Positions 31,032 to 33,905 of a stretch of 33,905 nt of DNA are shown here, in pieces (the stretch's first letter is position 1; every line of letters begins with the position of its first letter). The stretch lies in contig JAYPDM010000012.1 in the NCBI GenBank assembly GCA_038125265.1, forward strand, positions 1 to 33,905. Reading direction: 5' to 3'. The position numbers and the translations under genes were made by a program. This DNA comes from JAURFX01 sp038125265 (lineage in GTDB: Bacteria > Pseudomonadota > Gammaproteobacteria > Steroidobacterales > Rariloculaceae). The notes under the pieces were generated by a model that was not told the origin of the DNA, did no database searches, and saw nothing but the letters and a program-made list of their open reading frames with translations.

Positions 31032-31859
31032 CTATTTACCTTTTCTTCCTCTGACGATCATCGTGTCAGTTCTCTTATTAGATCTTGTTTTATATCCTTT
31101 GGTTGGCCTTCCCCAAGGAGTCACGGGATGACCTCCACCTGAGGTTCGACCTTCACCACCACCGTGTGGGTGATCAACAGGGTTCATAGCAACACCTCTC
31201 ACAGTTGGTCGAACGCCTCTCCATCTTTTTGCACCCGCTTTACCAAGCTTTACAAGATTATGGTCAGAGTTACTAACTTCACCGACAACCGCTTTACAAT
31301 TCTGAAGAACCTTTCTCATTTCTCCAGATTTAAGCCTTAAAGTGACATAACCACTCTCACGTGCAACGATTTGCGCTGAGGTACCTGCACTTCTACACAT
31401 TTGGGCACCCTTCTCAGGTTTTAGCTCAATACAATGTACTACAGTACCCACAGGGATATTTTTTAGAGGTAATGAATTACCGACAGAAATAGGAGCAGAT
31501 TCTCCAGACTGCACCTGATCATCAACTTTCAGCCCTTTAGGCGCAATGATATAGCGTCTTTCCCCGTCACCGTACAACACAAGTGCAATTTCTGCAGTTC
31601 TATTTGGATCGTACTCGATCCTCTCGACTTTTGCAGGAATACCATCTTTGTTTCTCTTAAAGTCTATTAACCTATATAGCTGTTTATGGCCACCGCCTTG
31701 ATGCCTAACAGTAATCCTTCCGTAGTTATTTCTTCCGCCTGATTTAGGCTTAGGAGTTGTCAGTGGCTTGTGAGGTCCTTCACTTGAAAGATGTTTACGA
31801 ACGTTTTTAACGACGAATCTTCTGCCGGCTGAAGTGGGTTTTTGTTTTTGCATTGCCAT
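31032..31859 (-). CDS. rplB: 50S ribosomal protein L2
   Basis: L2 is needed for subunit joining and peptidyl transferase function. The 275-residue product has K-P-T-S-A-G-R-R near the start, S-G-G-R-N-N-Y-G-R-I-T near 40-50, and the essential-histidine segment V-D-H-P-H-G-G-G-E-G near 228-237. Length matches E. coli (273). It is 12 bp after rplW. Confidence 0.99.
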   Translation of the reverse strand: MAMQKQKPTSAGRRFVVKNVRKHLSSEGPHKPLTTPKPKSGGRNNYGRITVRHQGGGHKQLYRLIDFKRNKDGIPAKVERIEYDPNRTAEIALVLYGDGERRYIIAPKGLKVDDQVQSGESAPISVGNSLPLKNIPVGTVVHCIELKPEKGAQMCRSAGTSAQIVARESGYVTLRLKSGEMRKVLQNCKAVVGEVSNSDHNLVKLGKAGAKRWRGVRPTVRGVAMNPVDHPHGGGEGRTSGGGHPVTPWGRPTKGYKTRSNKRTDTMIVRGRKGK

Positions 31860-31871
31860 AATTCGTCCGTC

Positions 31872-32165
31872 CTATTCAGTAGCACTAAATTGACTTATAT
31901 CGGTACCTGGAGCAAATTTAACGAAAGCTTTTTTCCATGACTTTTGTCGTCCTGAGGTTTGACCGTGCCTTTTAATTTTTCCTTGAACATTGGCTGTTCG
32001 AACACTCAATGGTTGAACACCCATAAACTTATTAATCTCATTTTTGATTTGAAGCTTAGTTGCCTCTTTTCTTACCTTTAATATGATGGCGTTTGATGAC
32101 TCAAAATTCATATTTGATTTCTCAGAAATGACGACACCTAACACGACATTTTTATGAGTATTCAT
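31872..32165 (-). CDS. rplW: 50S ribosomal protein L23
   Basis: L23 is the docking site for trigger factor and SRP at the tunnel exit. The 97-residue product has the V-I-S-E-K-S-N start, K-N-E-I-N-K-F-M-G-V-Q-P near 40-51, and the end K-K-A-F-V-K-F-A-P-G. Its ATG overlaps the rplD stop by 4 bp. Confidence 0.98.
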   Translation of the reverse strand: MNTHKNVVLGVVISEKSNMNFESSNAIILKVRKEATKLQIKNEINKFMGVQPLSVRTANVQGKIKRHGQTSGRQKSWKKAFVKFAPGTDISQFSATE

Positions 32166-32764
32166 GACAAACGCTCCTCAATGATTTTAAGTGCATTGGA
32201 AGTAACAATTACATTTTCAAACTCTATGAGGGAGATTGGATTAATTTGATTGGTTAAACAAACCTCAAAGCCATGAAGGTTGCGTGCTGAAAGCCAAAGA
32301 TTTTCATCAAATGACTCAACAATAACAAGAGCATTTGAAATACCCATAGATTTAACCTTCTCAACAAACTTCTTTGTTTTTGGAGCTTCTAGCTGAAAAT
32401 CATCAACTACAACTAATCTTTCCTGTCTATGCAGCTCAGAGAATATTGATCTCATAGCAGCCAGATACATTTTTTTATTAATTTTTTTTGAGTGATCTCG
32501 TGGTTGTGCAGCAAATGCCCTACCGCCACCGACCCAAATATTTGATCTTGTAGTCCCGGCTCTTGCTCTGCCTGTCCCTTTTTGTCTCCAAGGCTTCTTG
32601 CCGCCACCTGAGACTGCAGATCTATTTTTTTGGGCTTTAGTTCCAGAGCGTCTATTAGAGAACTCAGACACGATAACCTGATGAACCAAGGATTCATTAT
32701 AGTCTACAGCAAAAGCCTTATCGGTAACCTCAATTTCTTTAGCTGTGTTTGATTTAATTATCAT
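32162..32764 (-). CDS. rplD: 50S ribosomal protein L4
   Basis: L4 lines the exit tunnel and in E. coli represses the S10 operon at its leader. The 200-residue product (E. coli 201) has the tunnel-loop segment P-W-R-Q-K-G-T-G-R-A-R-A-G-T near 58-71. It overlaps rplC by one base and rplW by 4 bp. If L4 also regulates here, its target is not upstream of rpsJ, where only 10 bp exist; the structured gap before rplC is a candidate. Confidence 0.99.
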   Translation of the reverse strand: MIIKSNTAKEIEVTDKAFAVDYNESLVHQVIVSEFSNRRSGTKAQKNRSAVSGGGKKPWRQKGTGRARAGTTRSNIWVGGGRAFAAQPRDHSKKINKKMYLAAMRSIFSELHRQERLVVVDDFQLEAPKTKKFVEKVKSMGISNALVIVESFDENLWLSARNLHGFEVCLTNQINPISLIEFENVIVTSNALKIIEERLS

Positions 32765-33402
32765 TAAGATTTCCTTTTAACCGATGGCGTAATAATTACC
32801 TCAGTTCCAGGAGCTCCAGGAACTGAACCTTTAACTAATAAAAGGTTTTTTTCTAAATCAATCTTATGTACCTCAAGATTAGGTGATGTTCTATTTACAT
32901 TACCCATATGACCTGACATTTTTTTTCCTTTAAAGACTCTACCAGGTGTCTGATTTTGCCCAATGGAACCAGGAACTCTATGGCTGATTGAGTTTCCATG
33001 CGTAGCGTCCTGCATTCTAAAATTATGTCTTTTTACGGTGCCCGCAAATCCTTTACCCCTAGTTTTACCGGAAATATCAACAGCGAGGGTAGATTCAAAA
33101 AGAGACAGATTAATTTCATCACCAAGATTGAGTTCTTCAAGGTTTTCTACTCTAAATTCATGCATCGAGGTGCAAGATTGAAGGTTTGCTTTAGTGATAT
33201 GTCCTGAAACAGATTTATTGAGGTTTTTTGCTTTACCAGATTCATAACTAACCTGGACAGCATTGTAGCCATCATTTTCATGAGTTCTGAGTTGAGTGAT
33301 TTTATTTGGGATCACATGCAAAACTGTAACAGGTACAGAATTACCGTCTTCTAAGAAAACTCTTGTCATACCGCATTTGCGGCCAACTAAACCTAAACTC
33401 AT
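32764..33402 (-). CDS. rplC: 50S ribosomal protein L3
   Basis: L3 starts 50S assembly and has a loop reaching the peptidyl transferase centre. The 212-residue product has G-L-V-G-R-K-C-G-M-T-R near the N-terminus. It also has R-V-P-G-S-I-G-Q-N-Q-T-P-G near 143-155, which holds the glutamine methylated by PrmB in E. coli. An AGAGGA ribosome-binding sequence precedes the ATG. It follows the 135 bp gap after rpsJ. Confidence 0.99.
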   Translation of the reverse strand: MSLGLVGRKCGMTRVFLEDGNSVPVTVLHVIPNKITQLRTHENDGYNAVQVSYESGKAKNLNKSVSGHITKANLQSCTSMHEFRVENLEELNLGDEINLSLFESTLAVDISGKTRGKGFAGTVKRHNFRMQDATHGNSISHRVPGSIGQNQTPGRVFKGKKMSGHMGNVNRTSPNLEVHKIDLEKNLLLVKGSVPGAPGTEVIITPSVKRKS

Positions 33403-33537
33403 TTTTATCCTCTATTTATCCGCTCTTACTTCGTTGGGTAAGTGCTTCAGCCCTTTATTAATATAAAAGGCAACTTAATATCACATCTGAATACTCAGAA
33501 AGTGGCACAGTTTATCAACTAAACTGCAATAATCAAA
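33403..33537 (-). promoter_or_regulatory. 135 bp rpsJ-rplC gap with potential RNA hairpins
   Basis: This is the longest non-coding stretch in the window. On the transcribed (minus) strand it can form four hairpins: CAGTTTA/TAAACTG at 33508-33526, TCTGA/TCAGA at 33486-33499, GCCTTTT/AAAGGGC at 33450-33471 (one G-U pair), and CTTAC/GTAAG at 33425-33442. None is followed by a U-tract, so they are not terminators. A clear promoter is not seen. The position just before rplC-rplD makes a ribosomal-protein autoregulatory leader plausible. Confidence 0.4.
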
Positions 33538-33852
33538 CTAATTTAATTTAATTTGAGCGTCTACACCTGCAGGCAACTCAAGCTTCATAAGGGCGTCAAC
33601 CGTTTTATCGGTCGGTTGTACAATGTCCATTAGCCTCTTATGTGTAAGTATTTCATACTGATCTCGCGCATCTTTATCGACATGTGGAGAAATTAGTACA
33701 GTAAATCTCTCTATTTTTGTAGGTAGTGGAATAGGACCTCTAACAGTAGCGCCTGTTCTTTTAGCTGTATCGACAATTTCCTTAGCCGATTTATCAATCA
33801 AACCATGATCAAAGGCTTTAAGTCTAATTCTAATTTTTTGATTATCTGCCAT
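33538..33852 (-). CDS. rpsJ: 30S ribosomal protein S10
   Basis: S10 is a 30S head protein and, as NusE, part of antitermination complexes. The 104-residue product (E. coli 103) has R-I-R-L-K-A-F-D-H near 7-15 and G-P-I-P-L-P-T-K near 39-46. It starts just 10 bp after the tuf stop, so it is probably transcribed from the upstream str operon. It is separated from rplC by the 135 bp gap. Confidence 0.99.
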   Translation of the reverse strand: MADNQKIRIRLKAFDHGLIDKSAKEIVDTAKRTGATVRGPIPLPTKIERFTVLISPHVDKDARDQYEILTHKRLMDIVQPTDKTVDALMKLELPAGVDAQIKLN

Positions 33853-33862
33853 GTTTTCCCGC

Positions 33863-33905
33863 TTACTCTATAATTTTTGAGACCACACCTGCGCCTACGG
33901 TTCTA
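33863..33905 (-). CDS. tuf: Elongation factor Tu, C-terminal end (5' part outside window)
   Basis: The last 13 codons before a TAA at 33863-33865 read R-T-V-G-A-G-V-V-S-K-I-I-E, the near-invariant C-terminus of EF-Tu. This places the end of the str operon directly before rpsJ, as in many gammaproteobacteria. The rest of the gene lies beyond the window. Confidence 0.93.
   Translation of the reverse strand, partial: RTVGAGVVSKIIE

Overview
The window is a dense, AT-rich stretch of bacterial chromosome, almost certainly from a gammaproteobacterium. Evidence for this is the divergent ssb/uvrA pair, the miaB-ybeZ-ybeY-ybeX-lnt order, the holA-nadD-rsfS-rlmH order, lptE, and a YhdP-type AsmA-like protein. 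Intergenic DNA is nearly absent, with many 1-16 bp overlaps and convergent genes that abut or overlap. This suggests a streamlined, probably marine, gammaproteobacterium (a SAR86-like lineage would fit). That placement is inference from composition and compactness, not from a phylogeny. No tRNA, rRNA, CRISPR array, insertion sequence or prophage was seen. No stretch over 300 bases lacks a gene; the longest gap is 135 bp.

Region 1 (1-4859, minus strand): a compact run cysS-yidD-holA-nadD-rsfS-rlmH-yhdP(partial). It covers tRNA charging, membrane protein insertion, replication clamp loading, NAD synthesis, ribosome silencing and modification, and envelope maintenance. yidD is out of its usual rnpA/yidC setting. 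Region 2 (4919-8483): hisI (plus, with a zinc-ligand substitution), lptE (minus) and leuS (plus). lptE and leuS are divergent with only 25 bp between start codons, so the common leuS-lptE-holA order is broken. Region 3 (8441-13937, minus): ssb-miaB-ybeZ-ybeY-ybeX-lnt, six tightly packed genes. Region 4 (13938-16823): a ssb/uvrA divergent promoter with three related half-sites, then uvrA. Region 5 (16826-20739): trpS with a YwrD-type gamma-glutamyltransferase (minus), then a plus-strand pair encoding an ICMT-like membrane methyltransferase and a WaaP/Kdo-kinase-like kinase. This pair is the least-characterised part of the window.

Region 6 (20747-33905, minus): the end of tuf, then the S10, spc and alpha ribosomal protein operons in canonical order from rpsJ to rplQ, with secY and rpoA. 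Gaps are mostly 0-29 bp, so the promoter and leader spaces found in E. coli between these operons are missing. The one exception is a 135 bp gap between rpsJ and rplC that can fold into several hairpins. rpsD is interrupted by a 100-N assembly gap.

The window is mainly housekeeping. I do not see a clearly new system. The best leads are the ssb/uvrA operator, the rpsJ-rplC leader, the methyltransferase/kinase pair and the unusual gene placements.
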